A program made the position numbers and the translations under genes. Positions 25,165-34,081 of a stretch of DNA of 41,088 bases are shown here, one piece after another. The stretch covers positions 1-41,088 of the forward strand of contig NZ_FOAM01000028.1 of NCBI RefSeq assembly GCF_900109605.1, given 5' to 3'. The notes below the pieces were generated by a model. That model did no database searches. It was not told where the DNA came from and was given only the letters and a program-made list of their open reading frames with translations. This DNA comes from Xaviernesmea oryzae. GTDB lineage: Bacteria > Pseudomonadota > Alphaproteobacteria > Rhizobiales > Rhizobiaceae. Position 1 is the first letter of the stretch. The number at the start of each line of letters is the position of its first letter.

Positions 25165-25739
25165 AGCTTTCCCCAAAAGTGAATGTGTCGCCGCAAAGTC
25201 CGGCCTGCACGGGTAAATGCATCAGAGCTGAAACTGATCGAGCCATTCCTGAAAAAATTTCGCGGCCGGAAAACCACGGCCATTTACCTGGCTCAGAGAA
25301 GTAATCGCCGAATGCCCAGGTGGTGTCAGAGAGGGTGACGCGGAGGTGAAAGACGATCAGCACATAGAGCAGGGTTGTCGCGCGCGGACCCATGGAGGCG
25401 TTGACCGCTTCGATGAGACTTTCCGCCGCCATCTAAGCGATCGCTTTCAATCATTTGGCCGGCTCTGCTGGTGGTGTTTCACCAGTCGCTCGCCATGACC
25501 GATAGCTTTGGCGCGTTGCGCAGTAAAGCTGTCCCTATTTTCTTAGACCCGGTTTCGACCACGTCGTTTCCGGCAATGACCTTGGCAAGCTCCATGGTCT
25601 TGAAAGTGCACAGCCTCAGTTTCTGTCAAAGCCCCTTTACGCCCGCCACGTCGAGACCATTCGAAGATCCATGGCTTCGACTTGAAATGGAGCGCCGCCC
25701 ACCCATTTTTTCCTAAGTTTTCTGACGCCGGAGGTTACT
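25165..25739. other. Gene-poor interval, 575 bases
   Basis: I see no convincing gene. A minus-strand frame (to 25432) encodes about 90 residues with a plausible hydrophobic stretch (TTLLYVLIVFHLRVTL), but it overlaps the start of the AI-2E family gene and matches no family I know. The right end carries the upstream region of the DUF4112 gene, including its GGAGG ribosome site at about 25729-25733. Confidence 0.35.
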
Positions 25740-26168
25740 GTGGCAGCACGAACTTGGAATGCAGGCGGTTTTGGTTCGAATGCTTCAAGCGACACATTCG
25801 GCGTGGAGCAGCGTCTTTTGAAATTACGCCGGCTATCCGGCCTGTCGCGCCTGATGGATACGGCCGTTGGCATTCCCGGTACGCGCATCCGCTTCGGCGC
25901 GGATTCCGTGCTTGGCCTTGTTCCACTTCTCGGCGACGGCGCTGGCGCTCTTGTTGGTCTCTACATTGTCAACGAGGCTCGCCGCCTCGGCGTTCCGCCG
26001 GAAAAACTGGCGAGGATGATCGGCAATGTGGCGATGGATTCTTTCATCGGCGGCGTGCCGCTGTTGGGCGATCTTTTCGATGTCTATTTCAAGTCGCATC
26101 GCCGCAACGTCCAGATCATTCTCGATCATTTCGGTGTTCAGCCGGAAGAACTGCGGCGCAAGCGGTGA
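25740..26168 (+). CDS. DUF4112 domain protein
   Basis: A 142-residue protein with the DUF4112 (PF13430-type) signature: LMDTAVGIPGTRIRFGADSV, then LGLVPLLGDGAGALVGLYIV and a repeat-like FIGGVPLLGDLFDVYFKSHR. It has two hydrophobic stretches around the PLLGD motifs and so is probably membrane associated. The GTG start at 25740 is set by GGAGG six bases upstream. Its function is unknown across the family. It stands alone, with no obvious operon partner, and is common in rhizobial genomes. Confidence 0.85.
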   Translation: MAARTWNAGGFGSNASSDTFGVEQRLLKLRRLSGLSRLMDTAVGIPGTRIRFGADSVLGLVPLLGDGAGALVGLYIVNEARRLGVPPEKLARMIGNVAMDSFIGGVPLLGDLFDVYFKSHRRNVQIILDHFGVQPEELRRKR

Positions 26169-26322
26169 GGGATTAGGCGAGCGGACCGCTCTCGCGTGGC
26201 GCAGGACGCGCCCTCTTCGAAATGGGAGACATGATGCCTTTCCATCACCGGTCATAGACGGGTGCAGCCGGTAGCCGCGGCGGCACCCGCATGAGATGGA
26301 GGCTGTATCGACGCCACCTGCG

Positions 26323-26700
26323 TCACCCTTTTTCCCTGTAGAAGATCATTCCGCCGTGATGCAGCGTGTCCTTGTCGACGAAGGTGCCATCGGCGGTGAA
26401 ACCCGTGTCGTCCCAGTAGTCGATGTGCGCGCCGGTTACGCGGTAGCGGCCCTGGTAGGCGCTTCGGCGGCTCCCGCGGGCTTCGTCGTAACGACCAGTG
26501 GGGAGCAGTTCCTGACGGATGCGGCCGTCACCGGTAACCCACATGCCAAGATAGGGATGACTCTGCGGCTGGGTCTCGAGCCCCGTGTCGGTGCTTTCAG
26601 AGGTGTTCGATTGAGTAGGCATGGAATTCTCCGCTGTTGCGCTATGGGCCACCACTGCGAATAATGTGGTCGTGATGAGACTAAGGAGGAGATTGCTCAT
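26323..26700 (-). CDS. Atu4866-domain protein, exported
   Basis: A 125-residue protein with a signal peptide (MSNLLLSLITTTLFAVVAHSATA) and a mature domain matching the Atu4866 family (PF11512 type) named after an Agrobacterium protein: HPYLGMWVTGDGRIRQELLP, GRYDEARG, YQGRYRVTGAHIDYWDDTG and FTADGTFVDKDTLHHGGMIF. The family is a small beta-barrel resembling lipocalins; its role is unknown but it is often encoded beside short-chain dehydrogenases, as here. Its ATG overlaps the stop of the 47-codon ORF upstream (ATGA), placing it at the end of the three-gene unit 26323-27603. Confidence 0.85.
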   Translation of the reverse strand: MSNLLLSLITTTLFAVVAHSATAENSMPTQSNTSESTDTGLETQPQSHPYLGMWVTGDGRIRQELLPTGRYDEARGSRRSAYQGRYRVTGAHIDYWDDTGFTADGTFVDKDTLHHGGMIFYREKG

Positions 26701-26840
26701 GGCAGATGCCCCTCCAGTGGCGTCTTGGTCGGCTGCTCGACGGCGGGCTCACCACCGCCCGCTTCGATCCGCTCGCAAAAGCAGCCGAGACGCGAGGCGG
26801 CGCCGGCGGCCGCAGCATGGGGTCCGGTCTGCTGAAGCAT
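26697..26840 (-). CDS. Small ORF, 47 residues, between SDR and Atu4866 genes
   Basis: On the minus strand an ATG at 26838-26840, preceded by GCGGAGAACACG, opens a 47-codon frame (MLQQTGPHAAAAGAASRLGC...EGHLP). Its TGA overlaps the ATG of the Atu4866-domain gene by ATGA, as expected for translational coupling. The product is Ala-rich at the start, with CFCERIEAGGG in the middle. I recognise no family. It may be a real small protein or simply a leader whose translation feeds ribosomes to the next gene. Confidence 0.45.
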   Translation of the reverse strand: MLQQTGPHAAAAGAASRLGCFCERIEAGGGEPAVEQPTKTPLEGHLP

Positions 26841-26880
26841 CGTGTTCTCCGCTTGCTGCCTCGTTGCTTCCTAGCGCCGG

Positions 26881-27603
26881 TCAGGCCGCCGCTCTGGTGG
26901 GACGAACAACGATCTCGTTGACGTCAACATCCTCGGGCTGTTCGATCGCAAAACGAACCGCGCGGCCGATCGCATCCGGCGTCAGCGCGATGGCGCGATA
27001 GGCCTTCATGCCTTCGATCGCAGTCGGGTCGGTGATCGTGCTAGCAAGCTCGCTTTCGACGACGCCGGGATGAATACAAGTGATGCGCAGCTTGTCGTTT
27101 TCCTGGCGCAGACCATCGGAAATCGCTCGAACCGCGTATTTCGTGGCGCAATAAACGGCTGCGGTCGGCACCACCTGAAGCGCGCCGATCGAGGCGATGT
27201 TGATGATCTGGCCGGAGCCACGCTCGGTCATCTCTTGCAGGACGGCAGCAACACCGTAAAGCACGCCCTTGATATTGACGTCGATCATCCTGTCCCACTC
27301 GTCGACCTTCAGCGACGCCATTGGTGACAGCGGCATGACGCCGGCATTGTTGACGACGACATCGATCCGCCCGAACGCCTGACGGGCCGCCTCGGCGAAG
27401 GCCGCGACGTCGGCACGATCAGTCACATCGACCTTGTGCGTCATGACTTTTCCGCCAGCCGCACGGAGCTGCTCCGCGACCGCTTCCAGGCGATCCGTGA
27501 CGCGCGCGCCAAGCACGATGGTGGCACCGGCCTTGGCGAGTTCGTGGGCGATGCCGACCCCGATGCCGCTGGAGCCACCCGTGATGAGAACGACTTTGTC
27601 CAT
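26881..27603 (-). CDS. Short-chain dehydrogenase/reductase
   Basis: A 240-residue classical SDR. The NAD(P)-binding motif TGGSSGIG is at residues 8-15, NNAG in VVVNNAGVMP near 84, and the catalytic Ser-Tyr-Lys set in NIASIGALQVVPTAAVYCATK (YxxxK near 147-151). The segment GARVTDR after the second strand suggests NADP preference. The start at 27603 (MDKVVLITGG) has AAGAGGAAAA upstream. Divergent from the LysR gene at 27713, a common regulator-target pair, and followed by the small ORF and the Atu4866-domain gene. Substrate unknown. Confidence 0.9.
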   Translation of the reverse strand: MDKVVLITGGSSGIGVGIAHELAKAGATIVLGARVTDRLEAVAEQLRAAGGKVMTHKVDVTDRADVAAFAEAARQAFGRIDVVVNNAGVMPLSPMASLKVDEWDRMIDVNIKGVLYGVAAVLQEMTERGSGQIINIASIGALQVVPTAAVYCATKYAVRAISDGLRQENDKLRITCIHPGVVESELASTITDPTAIEGMKAYRAIALTPDAIGRAVRFAIEQPEDVDVNEIVVRPTRAAA

Positions 27604-27712
27604 GACTTTTTCCTCTTGCATCCGCTCGATTGCGGTAGCCAGGAGAATAAGCTCGGGCCATTGTCGTGATAAGCCGTGCATATGTTCACGCGGCGGTAAG
27701 GAAAACTAACCA

Positions 27713-28624
27713 ATGCAGCCCGACTTCAACGCACTCTCCGTCTTCGCGCTCGTTGCAGAGGAGAAGAGCTTTCGCGCCGCAGCCGACCGACTGGGCGTCA
27801 CCCGCTCGGCCGTCAGCCAGATGATCCGCAAGCTCGAAGAGACGATCGGCATCGCACTTGTGAGCAGAACGACACGCAGCGTGGCGTTAACGGAGGCCGG
27901 AGAGCGGCTCTATGCCGATGCCGCCCCAGCACTTCGCGACATGCAGAACGCCATGGAGGCCGCCGCCAACCTTCGCGGCCGAGCACGCGGGCAGCTGACG
28001 CTTGCCGTCTCGTCCATTGCCGAAAGTTTCCTGTCCGGGCCGCTGCTCTCAACGTTTCTGGAGGAAAACCCGGAGGTGACGCTGCACGTCACGGTCACCG
28101 ACGAGGAGTTTGACATCGTCGCGGAGGGCTACGACGCCGGGGTACGACTTGGAGAGGTGATCGCTCAAGACATGATCGCCGTGGTCGTTTCGGGGGAGCA
28201 GCGCCAATTGGCGGTGGCGTCGCCTGACTATCTCGGGCGGTTTGGAACGCCGACTCACCCGAGCGAACTTGCAAGCCGCCGCTGCATCGGCTGGCGTCGA
28301 GCCGTAAACGCCGCTCCCTATCGGTGGGAGTTCGAAGAAGCGGGTCGTCCCTTCTCTGTCGCCGTTGCCGATACGGTGACGACCACCGACATGGCATTAA
28401 TGATCAAGCTTGCCTGCGCAGGCGCCGGCATTAGCTTCGGCATGGAGGACAGTTTCCGGTCGGCGATCACGCGCGGAGAACTGGTGCCGATCCTCCAGGA
28501 ATTCAGCCCCCGCTTTCCCGGCTTCTCCCTCTACTACCCTAGCCGCCGGAATATGGCGCCGAAACTCAGGGCGCTGGTCGAGCATTTGCAGCGGCGGCGG
28601 TCGAATGGTCGGCTGGATGGGTGA
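27713..28624 (+). CDS. LysR family transcriptional regulator
   Basis: A 303-residue LysR-type regulator. The N-terminal winged helix (residues about 4-62; LSVFALVAEEKSFRAAADRL, GVTRSAVSQMIRKLEE) is followed by the two-lobed effector domain (LTLAVSSIAESFLSGPLLST; AGVRLGEVIAQDM; GAGISFGMEDSF). The sequence matches the group that regulates divergent short-chain dehydrogenases. The 109 bases between the genes contain GTGA-N16-TCAC (27666-27689) and, inside it, an AT-N11-AT arrangement (27669-27683) that may be the LysR site; both are only candidates. The start has a weak AAGGAAAACTAACC ribosome site. Confidence 0.9.
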   Translation: MQPDFNALSVFALVAEEKSFRAAADRLGVTRSAVSQMIRKLEETIGIALVSRTTRSVALTEAGERLYADAAPALRDMQNAMEAAANLRGRARGQLTLAVSSIAESFLSGPLLSTFLEENPEVTLHVTVTDEEFDIVAEGYDAGVRLGEVIAQDMIAVVVSGEQRQLAVASPDYLGRFGTPTHPSELASRRCIGWRRAVNAAPYRWEFEEAGRPFSVAVADTVTTTDMALMIKLACAGAGISFGMEDSFRSAITRGELVPILQEFSPRFPGFSLYYPSRRNMAPKLRALVEHLQRRRSNGRLDG

Positions 28625-28750
28625 GGCCACCTGCCTGACAACGACGGCAATATGGTTGCCTTTATCAATAAGTCCTCACCCGGAGAGCGCAGAATGCGCC
28701 CGTCCGGAGGCAGCTCCAACTATCCGGGAACCACCGACGACCGCGCCTCG

Positions 28751-29632
28751 TCATCGCGCTGGCGCAAGCACGAAGTCATGTTCGACTTTCCAGAATTTGC
28801 CGTCGAAGCCAAGGTCCTTTGCTTGTGCGGGATCATCCATCAGCCTGAACTCGGCCAACAGGCTCTCCTTGACACCGAACACGGCATCGGAATGGATATA
28901 AGGGTCATCGGGATCGAAGATGTGGGTCGTCAGTGTCTCGAAGCCATCTGCCTTGATAATATAGTGCAAATGAGCTGGTCGATACGGGTGACGCCCCAGT
29001 GCGGCCAGGAGTTGGCCGACGGGGCCATCGTCCGGGATTGGATAATATTTTGGTTTCACTGCACGAAACCAGTAATATCCATCGCTGCCGGTGCGGAAAA
29101 TGCCGCGAAGGTTGAAATCCGGCTGAATGCCCTGCTGCTGGACATCGTAGAACCCCTCGTCATTCGCCTGCCAGACATCAAGGACAGCGTTTTCGATCGG
29201 TCGGCCCTCGATATCGAGGATGCGGCCGCCGATCACCATGTCCTCCCCTTTCTGGTCGAGGCAGATATTGGCCCCTAATGGAAGTTCCGGCGCATCGGCG
29301 ACATGGAACGGCCCAAGCACCGTGCTTTCGGAGGCGCCGGACGGTTTGCGGTTGTTGATCGCATCGACCAGCATCGAGACGCCGAGCACGTCGGAAAGAA
29401 GAATGAACTCCTGCCGCCACTCGTTGCACATATGGCCGGTGCGGGTGAGGAACAGAATCGCATCCATCCACTCCTCCTGCGTCGGTTCCAGTTCCTTCAC
29501 GGCCTCGTGCAGCTTGCGGGTGACGACCTCCATCACCTCCTTCAGTCGCGCGCTTTTTGCGCCCGCATTGCGGCTCGTCACGACCTCCGTGGAGCTTTCC
29601 TCGGTGAAATAGCCCTGCTCTTCAGTGCCCAT
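28751..29632 (-). CDS. Intradiol ring-cleavage dioxygenase (hydroxyquinol 1,2-dioxygenase type), copy 1
   Basis: A 293-residue non-haem Fe(III) dioxygenase. The N-terminal helical dimerisation domain (EWMDAILFLTRTGHMCNEWR) is followed by the beta-sandwich catalytic domain. Iron ligands by family position are Tyr in DEGFYDVQ, Tyr in KPKYYPIPDDGP, and the two His of RPAHLHY. GPFHVADAP and NLRGIFRT are characteristic of the hydroxyquinol/catechol group. It opens hydroxyquinol between adjacent hydroxyls to maleylacetate. It is the last gene of the aromatic operon, 7 bases after the hydroxylase. It is a distinct paralogue of the dioxygenase that leads the operon (37450-38325). Confidence 0.88.
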   Translation of the reverse strand: MGTEEQGYFTEESSTEVVTSRNAGAKSARLKEVMEVVTRKLHEAVKELEPTQEEWMDAILFLTRTGHMCNEWRQEFILLSDVLGVSMLVDAINNRKPSGASESTVLGPFHVADAPELPLGANICLDQKGEDMVIGGRILDIEGRPIENAVLDVWQANDEGFYDVQQQGIQPDFNLRGIFRTGSDGYYWFRAVKPKYYPIPDDGPVGQLLAALGRHPYRPAHLHYIIKADGFETLTTHIFDPDDPYIHSDAVFGVKESLLAEFRLMDDPAQAKDLGFDGKFWKVEHDFVLAPAR

Positions 29633-29639
29633 GATGCCC

Positions 29640-31394
29640 TCACCGATTCAGAATTGTCGTCAACACGCGGGACAACGCGGCTTTCGGATCAGCAATTGCG
29701 TCATCCGCGCGCCACGCGACATGGTGATCCGGCCGCACGAGCAAGACGCCGGAATCGCCGATTTCGCAGGCCCGCGCCCAGTCGCCCGTCAGGTCCTGCC
29801 AGGGTTGCCGCGGGCCGATCTTGTGAACAGTGATCGGGAGTGCGAATTCATCCGACAAGGCCTTTGCCGCCGCCACCCAGCCGTCGCCACCCATGCCCGT
29901 GAGGACGGTGAAGACGCCATGACCGGTCAAATCGAGGCTCGACACCTTTCCGCCGTCTGCGCCAAAGAGCCATGCATGCGGCAGCCGAGCCCCCGGCCAA
30001 CTGGTCGGCTGGAAATGCAGCTCGGGATCCTTCTCGAAAGCAGGTGCGGGCTGCCCGTCTTTCACCACCGCCTTGGAGTCATAGCGATGGTTCATCTCGA
30101 CGCCATGGGCATCGAATTCGTAGACCTTGTTGGCTATGGCTTGGCGGATCGCAGTGCGTTGCTGCTCGGCATCAGCGGTATCGTCGCAGCGCGCATCCAT
30201 GTTTTGCTGCATCTTCACCGGATCGACGGAATCAAGCAGGCCGAGCGCTTTGAAGATCGGCCCGAATTCCTCGATCGATTTGTTGGCGCGGGTGACGATC
30301 TGCTTGGCGACCGGCGCACGCTCTGCCTGATAGCTCTCCAGCAGGCCCAAGCCTGCCTGTCCCCGCAGCACCATCGCCAGCTTCCAGGCAAGGTTGAAGC
30401 CATCCTGAATAGAGGTGTTGGAGCCAAGCCCGTTTGACGGCGGATGACGGTGGATGGCATCGCCCATGCAAAACACGCGACCATTGGACAGCGTCGTCGC
30501 GTACATGTTGTTGACCGTCCAGGTCGAGACCGACTTGATGACGGGCTTCAGATCCGCAACGCCGACGAGGTCGCGCACCACCTTTGTGGCGAAGGCCTCG
30601 TCGACCTGTGGCGCGGGCTGATTGATGTCGTAGCCCCAGACGATCAGCCATTCTTTCCATGGTCTGACCATGCGCACCAGCCCCATGCCGATCCCGCCGA
30701 CATCGGCGCCGGGCTGCAGCACCCAGTAAAGGACGGATGGGCGGTGGGCGACATACTGTGAGAGGTCGCATTCGAAAAGGATGTTCATGGAGCCGCCCAC
30801 GCCCATCTTGCCCTCGAAGGTAAGACCTGCATGCTCGGCAACTTTGGAATTGCCGCCATCCGCACCGATCAGGAATTTCGAGCGGATCGTGATCTGCTTT
30901 CCGGTCATCCGGTCCAGGCAGGTCGTGGTAACGCCCTCATCGTCCTGCAGATGGCTCAGATATTCCGTCGACATCCGCGACTGGGCGCCGCGCGAACAGG
31001 CTGTCTTGAAGAGCAGCGGCTCCATGTAGGTCTGCGGCAGATCGTTCATGCGGCCCGGCGAGGACAGGATATGCTCGGCACGCGAGAGCGGGTGATTGCC
31101 CCAGCTCTGCATGCGGCCGATCTCTTCGCCCGCGACGGCTGTGCAGAAGACATTCTGGCCCATCAGATCCTGCTCAGTCGCGAACATATAGGCCTCGTCC
31201 TCCACCTCACGGCCGAGATCGCGCAGAACCTCCATGGTGCGCTGGTTCGTGATGTGCGCACGCGGTGTCGTCGCCAACCAGCGATAGCGGTTGATCATCA
31301 GCGGCTCGAGGCCATAGGTCGCAAGCAGGGCGGCCGTTGCGGAGCCCGCAGGTCCCGTTCCTATGATCAAAACGTCTGTGGTGATGTCAGCCAT
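29640..31394 (-). CDS. FAD-dependent phenol hydroxylase (TfdB/resorcinol hydroxylase type)
   Basis: A 584-residue class A flavoprotein monooxygenase. FAD motifs: IIGTGPAGSATAALLATYGL near residue 10, FLIGADGGNS for the second flavin/NADPH contact, and FCMGDAIHRHPPSNGLGSNT for the ribityl-binding GD motif. Length and motifs fit 2,4-dichlorophenol 6-monooxygenase (TfdB) and related phenol or resorcinol hydroxylases; a C-terminal thioredoxin-like dimerisation domain occupies about the last 150 residues. It adds a hydroxyl ortho to an existing one using NADPH and O2, here most plausibly making hydroxyquinol from a resorcinol-type substrate. Its start overlaps the end of the LivM-type gene by 8 bases. 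The exact aromatic substrate is not fixed by sequence. Confidence 0.87.
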   Translation of the reverse strand: MADITTDVLIIGTGPAGSATAALLATYGLEPLMINRYRWLATTPRAHITNQRTMEVLRDLGREVEDEAYMFATEQDLMGQNVFCTAVAGEEIGRMQSWGNHPLSRAEHILSSPGRMNDLPQTYMEPLLFKTACSRGAQSRMSTEYLSHLQDDEGVTTTCLDRMTGKQITIRSKFLIGADGGNSKVAEHAGLTFEGKMGVGGSMNILFECDLSQYVAHRPSVLYWVLQPGADVGGIGMGLVRMVRPWKEWLIVWGYDINQPAPQVDEAFATKVVRDLVGVADLKPVIKSVSTWTVNNMYATTLSNGRVFCMGDAIHRHPPSNGLGSNTSIQDGFNLAWKLAMVLRGQAGLGLLESYQAERAPVAKQIVTRANKSIEEFGPIFKALGLLDSVDPVKMQQNMDARCDDTADAEQQRTAIRQAIANKVYEFDAHGVEMNHRYDSKAVVKDGQPAPAFEKDPELHFQPTSWPGARLPHAWLFGADGGKVSSLDLTGHGVFTVLTGMGGDGWVAAAKALSDEFALPITVHKIGPRQPWQDLTGDWARACEIGDSGVLLVRPDHHVAWRADDAIADPKAALSRVLTTILNR

Positions 31395-32502
31395 GCGGCC
31401 CTCCCTTGTCAGTCTTTATCGGTGGTCCGCCCTTCAGGAGGCGGCGGACCGGAAAGAGTTCCCAACCGGTGCGATCGGAGATCAGCCCCCAAAGTCCCCT
31501 CGGCGCAAACAGCATGATGACGATCGCCAGTGCCCCCAGCGCCAGCAGATACCAGGAGCCGTAATTCGAAAAGGCGTTCTGCAACAGGAAGAACACGAGG
31601 ACGCCGAGGATCGGGCCTTCGATGGTGCCGATGCCGCCGATGACCACGATGAAGACGACATAGGCCGTCCAATCGGTCAGAGAGAACGCGGCATCTGGTG
31701 AAATGCGGGCCTTCTGCAGATAAATCAGCGCGCCGACAACACCCGTGAGGAAGGCCGTCAGAAGGTAGATGGCGGTTTTGAGCCTTCGGGCATCAACCCC
31801 GATCGCACGTGCTGCGTTTTCGTTGTCGCGCACGGCAGCCAGACCCAGTCCCTGCTTCGAGCGCAAGAGCTTGTAGACAAGGCCGATCGTCAGCGTCGCC
31901 AGCGCCAGCGCCAGCCAGTAGGCAAGGGCATCGGCAGCGGCAGACGCGCGCATGCCGAACCAATCCTGAAGCAGCGAAAGGCCGAGCATGTCTTTGGTCG
32001 CCTCGCGTGGCAGCGAGGTGCCTGTCCCGCCGCCAAGCATCTTCCACTGCGCGAAGAGCAGGCGCCCGACCTCGGCAATGACCCAGGTACCAATCGCGAA
32101 ATAAGGACCATAGAGGCGAAAGGAGAAGAAGGCCGTCGGGACGGCAACGAGCATCGCCAAGAGGCCGGCTATCGGAATGGCGAGGATCGGATCGAGACCA
32201 CCAAGGATCACCAGCCCAAAAAGGGCATAGGCGCCGCAGCCGACGAAGAGTTGTTGGCCGACGGAGATAAGCCCTGCATAGCCGGCGAGCAGGTTCCAGT
32301 TCTGCGCCAGCGTCAGCATGGTGAGAATGAAGAACAGATCCTGCACCACGCCGCGCGAAACGAAGACGGGAGCCGCCGCCAGCACCGCCACCGCGACAAT
32401 CGCCACCACGGCGATGGCGCCGGAAAGCCGTGTGCGCGTTTCCACGCGCCAGGCTTGGGGCTGCTCGATCTCGGTGCGGATGGAATTAAAACCTGTTGTC
32501 AT
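31387..32502 (-). CDS. Liv-type ABC transporter permease (LivM family)
   Basis: A 371-residue inner-membrane permease of the branched-chain amino acid/aromatic acid importer family. It has a charged N-terminus of about 28 residues, then helices including LTLAQNWNLLAGYAGLISVG, the LivM hallmark, and the cytoplasmic coupling loop AVRDNENAARAIGVDARRLK. A C-terminal helix pair ends with MLFAPRGLWG. It pairs with the LivH-type permease encoded 6 bases upstream. In this catabolic operon the imported substrate is presumably an aromatic compound or its precursor, as shown for other Liv-type systems next to aromatic genes. Confidence 0.92.
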   Translation of the reverse strand: MTTGFNSIRTEIEQPQAWRVETRTRLSGAIAVVAIVAVAVLAAAPVFVSRGVVQDLFFILTMLTLAQNWNLLAGYAGLISVGQQLFVGCGAYALFGLVILGGLDPILAIPIAGLLAMLVAVPTAFFSFRLYGPYFAIGTWVIAEVGRLLFAQWKMLGGGTGTSLPREATKDMLGLSLLQDWFGMRASAAADALAYWLALALATLTIGLVYKLLRSKQGLGLAAVRDNENAARAIGVDARRLKTAIYLLTAFLTGVVGALIYLQKARISPDAAFSLTDWTAYVVFIVVIGGIGTIEGPILGVLVFFLLQNAFSNYGSWYLLALGALAIVIMLFAPRGLWGLISDRTGWELFPVRRLLKGGPPIKTDKGGPHG

Positions 32503-32508
32503 GGCGGC

Positions 32509-33372
32509 TTAATCCATTGCTCGAGGGAAAAGGCCGCGCGGCCGGAACAGAAGGACGAGGAGGAATGCGATATGCCCGGCCAGGATCTGCCATTCCGGAT
32601 TGATGGCAGCACCGACGGTTTGGGCAACACCAAGGATGATCCCGCCGGCAAGCGTCCCCCAGAGGGAGCCGAGCCCGCCGATGATGACGGCTTCGAACGC
32701 ATAGATCAGCCGTGCAGGCCCGGCCGTCGGATCGAAGTTGGCGCGCATGCCCAGATAAAGGGCCGCCACTGTGACGATCATCATGGCCGTGCCAGTGGCG
32801 ATGGCAAAGATGGAATTCGGACGGATGCCCATCAGGGTCGCGGTCACCACGTCATCCGACGTGGCGCGGAAGGCGCGGCCGAGTGACGTGCGATAGATCA
32901 GCTGGTTCAGCGCCACGATGACCAGGACCGATGAGACGAAGGTGACAAGCGGCATGACACCGGCGCTGATGCCGCCGAAATCGACTGACGCGGTTTCCAT
33001 GGCATTGGCTGAGATACGTCGGCTATCGGCCGTAAAACTTTCGAGAAGGCCGTTCTGGATAACGATCGACAGTCCGAACGTAACGAGTAAGGGCGGCAGG
33101 ATGTCTTTGCCGAGCGTTCGGTTGAGCAGGTAATATTGCAACAGCCAGCCGAGGCCAAACATCAGCGGCGCCGCAACCACGGCCGCCAGGAAGGGGTCAA
33201 GCCCGAGCGTCGACACGATGAGCAGAATGAGAAAGGCGGCGAGCACGATCAGGTCGCCATGCGCGAGGTTGACCAGCCGCATGATGCCGAAGACCAAGCT
33301 CAAGCCTGCAGCGAACAGAGCATAGAGCCCGCCGAGCAAAATACCCTGCAAAAGCGTATCAATGAAGCTCAT
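32509..33372 (-). CDS. Liv-type ABC transporter permease (LivH family)
   Basis: A 287-residue inner-membrane permease. The start MSFIDTLLQGILLGGLYALF and the following SLVFGIMRLVNLAHGDLIVL are the diagnostic LivH N-terminus; the coupling loop GRAFRATSDDVVTATLMGI and GGLGSLWGTLAGGIILGVAQ near the end complete the pattern. It forms the channel together with the LivM-type protein. The gene overlaps the LivF-type ATPase gene by 14 bases, so the two are translated together. Confidence 0.92.
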   Translation of the reverse strand: MSFIDTLLQGILLGGLYALFAAGLSLVFGIMRLVNLAHGDLIVLAAFLILLIVSTLGLDPFLAAVVAAPLMFGLGWLLQYYLLNRTLGKDILPPLLVTFGLSIVIQNGLLESFTADSRRISANAMETASVDFGGISAGVMPLVTFVSSVLVIVALNQLIYRTSLGRAFRATSDDVVTATLMGIRPNSIFAIATGTAMMIVTVAALYLGMRANFDPTAGPARLIYAFEAVIIGGLGSLWGTLAGGIILGVAQTVGAAINPEWQILAGHIAFLLVLLFRPRGLFPRAMD

Positions 33373-34081
33373 GGGGCTCCGCTCCGAAATAGGCAGCGTG
33401 AATGTCCGCGCGATCGAGGTCCCTCGGGCAGCCGGAAAGGGTAATACGGCCCTCCATCATGCAATAGACCCGGTCTGCGACCTTCAATGCCTGGGCGATA
33501 TCCTGCTCGACGATGACGATCGCCGCTCCGGTGGCGCGGATCTTGGAAAAGGCGGCGTAGATATCCTTGATGACAACGGGCGCCAGGCCGAGACTGATTT
33601 CATCGCAGAGCAGGATTTGCGGATTCGACATCAGCGCCCGGCCGATTGCCACCATCTGCTGCTGGCCGCCCGAAAGCGCGGTCGCCGGATTGCGCCGGCG
33701 TTCCTTGAGAATTGGGAACAGATCGTAGATGGTTTCCAGCGTCCAGGGCCCATCGCCTTGGCGACCGCAAGCGCCGACTTTCAGATTTTCTTCGACGGTG
33801 AGCGAAGCAAAAAGCTTCCGTCCTTCTGGCACCAGTGCGATGCCGCGGCGCATCACATCAGGCGCGGCAAGCGCACCGATCGGCTCGCCGCGATGCAGGA
33901 TCATCTCGTGGCGATTGACGATAAGACCGGAGACGGAGCGCATCAATGTCGATTTCCCAGCACCGTTCGCACCGATGACGGCAATCGTCTCTCCAGGCTC
34001 AAGCCGAATATCAACGCCGAACAAGGCCTGAAAATCGCCGTAGAACGCCGTAAGGCCACGGGTTTCGATGAGGCTTGGCAT
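33359..34081 (-). CDS. Liv-type ABC transporter ATPase (LivF family)
   Basis: A 240-residue ATPase of the LivF type. Walker A GANGAGKST at 37-45, the LivF-specific IALVPEGRKLFASLTVEENL, signature ALSGGQQQMVAIGRAL and Walker B QILLCDEISLGLAP. The start at 34081 is chosen because MPSLIETRGLTAFYGDFQAL is the family N-terminus and because the ATG overlaps the stop of the LivG-type gene (TGATG). A longer frame upstream reads through that gene and is spurious. It energises the aromatic importer with the LivG-type partner. Confidence 0.92.
   Translation of the reverse strand: MPSLIETRGLTAFYGDFQALFGVDIRLEPGETIAVIGANGAGKSTLMRSVSGLIVNRHEMILHRGEPIGALAAPDVMRRGIALVPEGRKLFASLTVEENLKVGACGRQGDGPWTLETIYDLFPILKERRRNPATALSGGQQQMVAIGRALMSNPQILLCDEISLGLAPVVIKDIYAAFSKIRATGAAIVIVEQDIAQALKVADRVYCMMEGRITLSGCPRDLDRADIHAAYFGAEPHELH

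Noticed and set aside
27666-27689. GTGA-N16-TCAC as a CRP/FNR-type site between SDR and LysR genes
   Set aside because: The 16-base spacing is far from the CRP/FNR consensus (about 6 bases between half-sites); a LysR-type site in the same place is more plausible but unproven.
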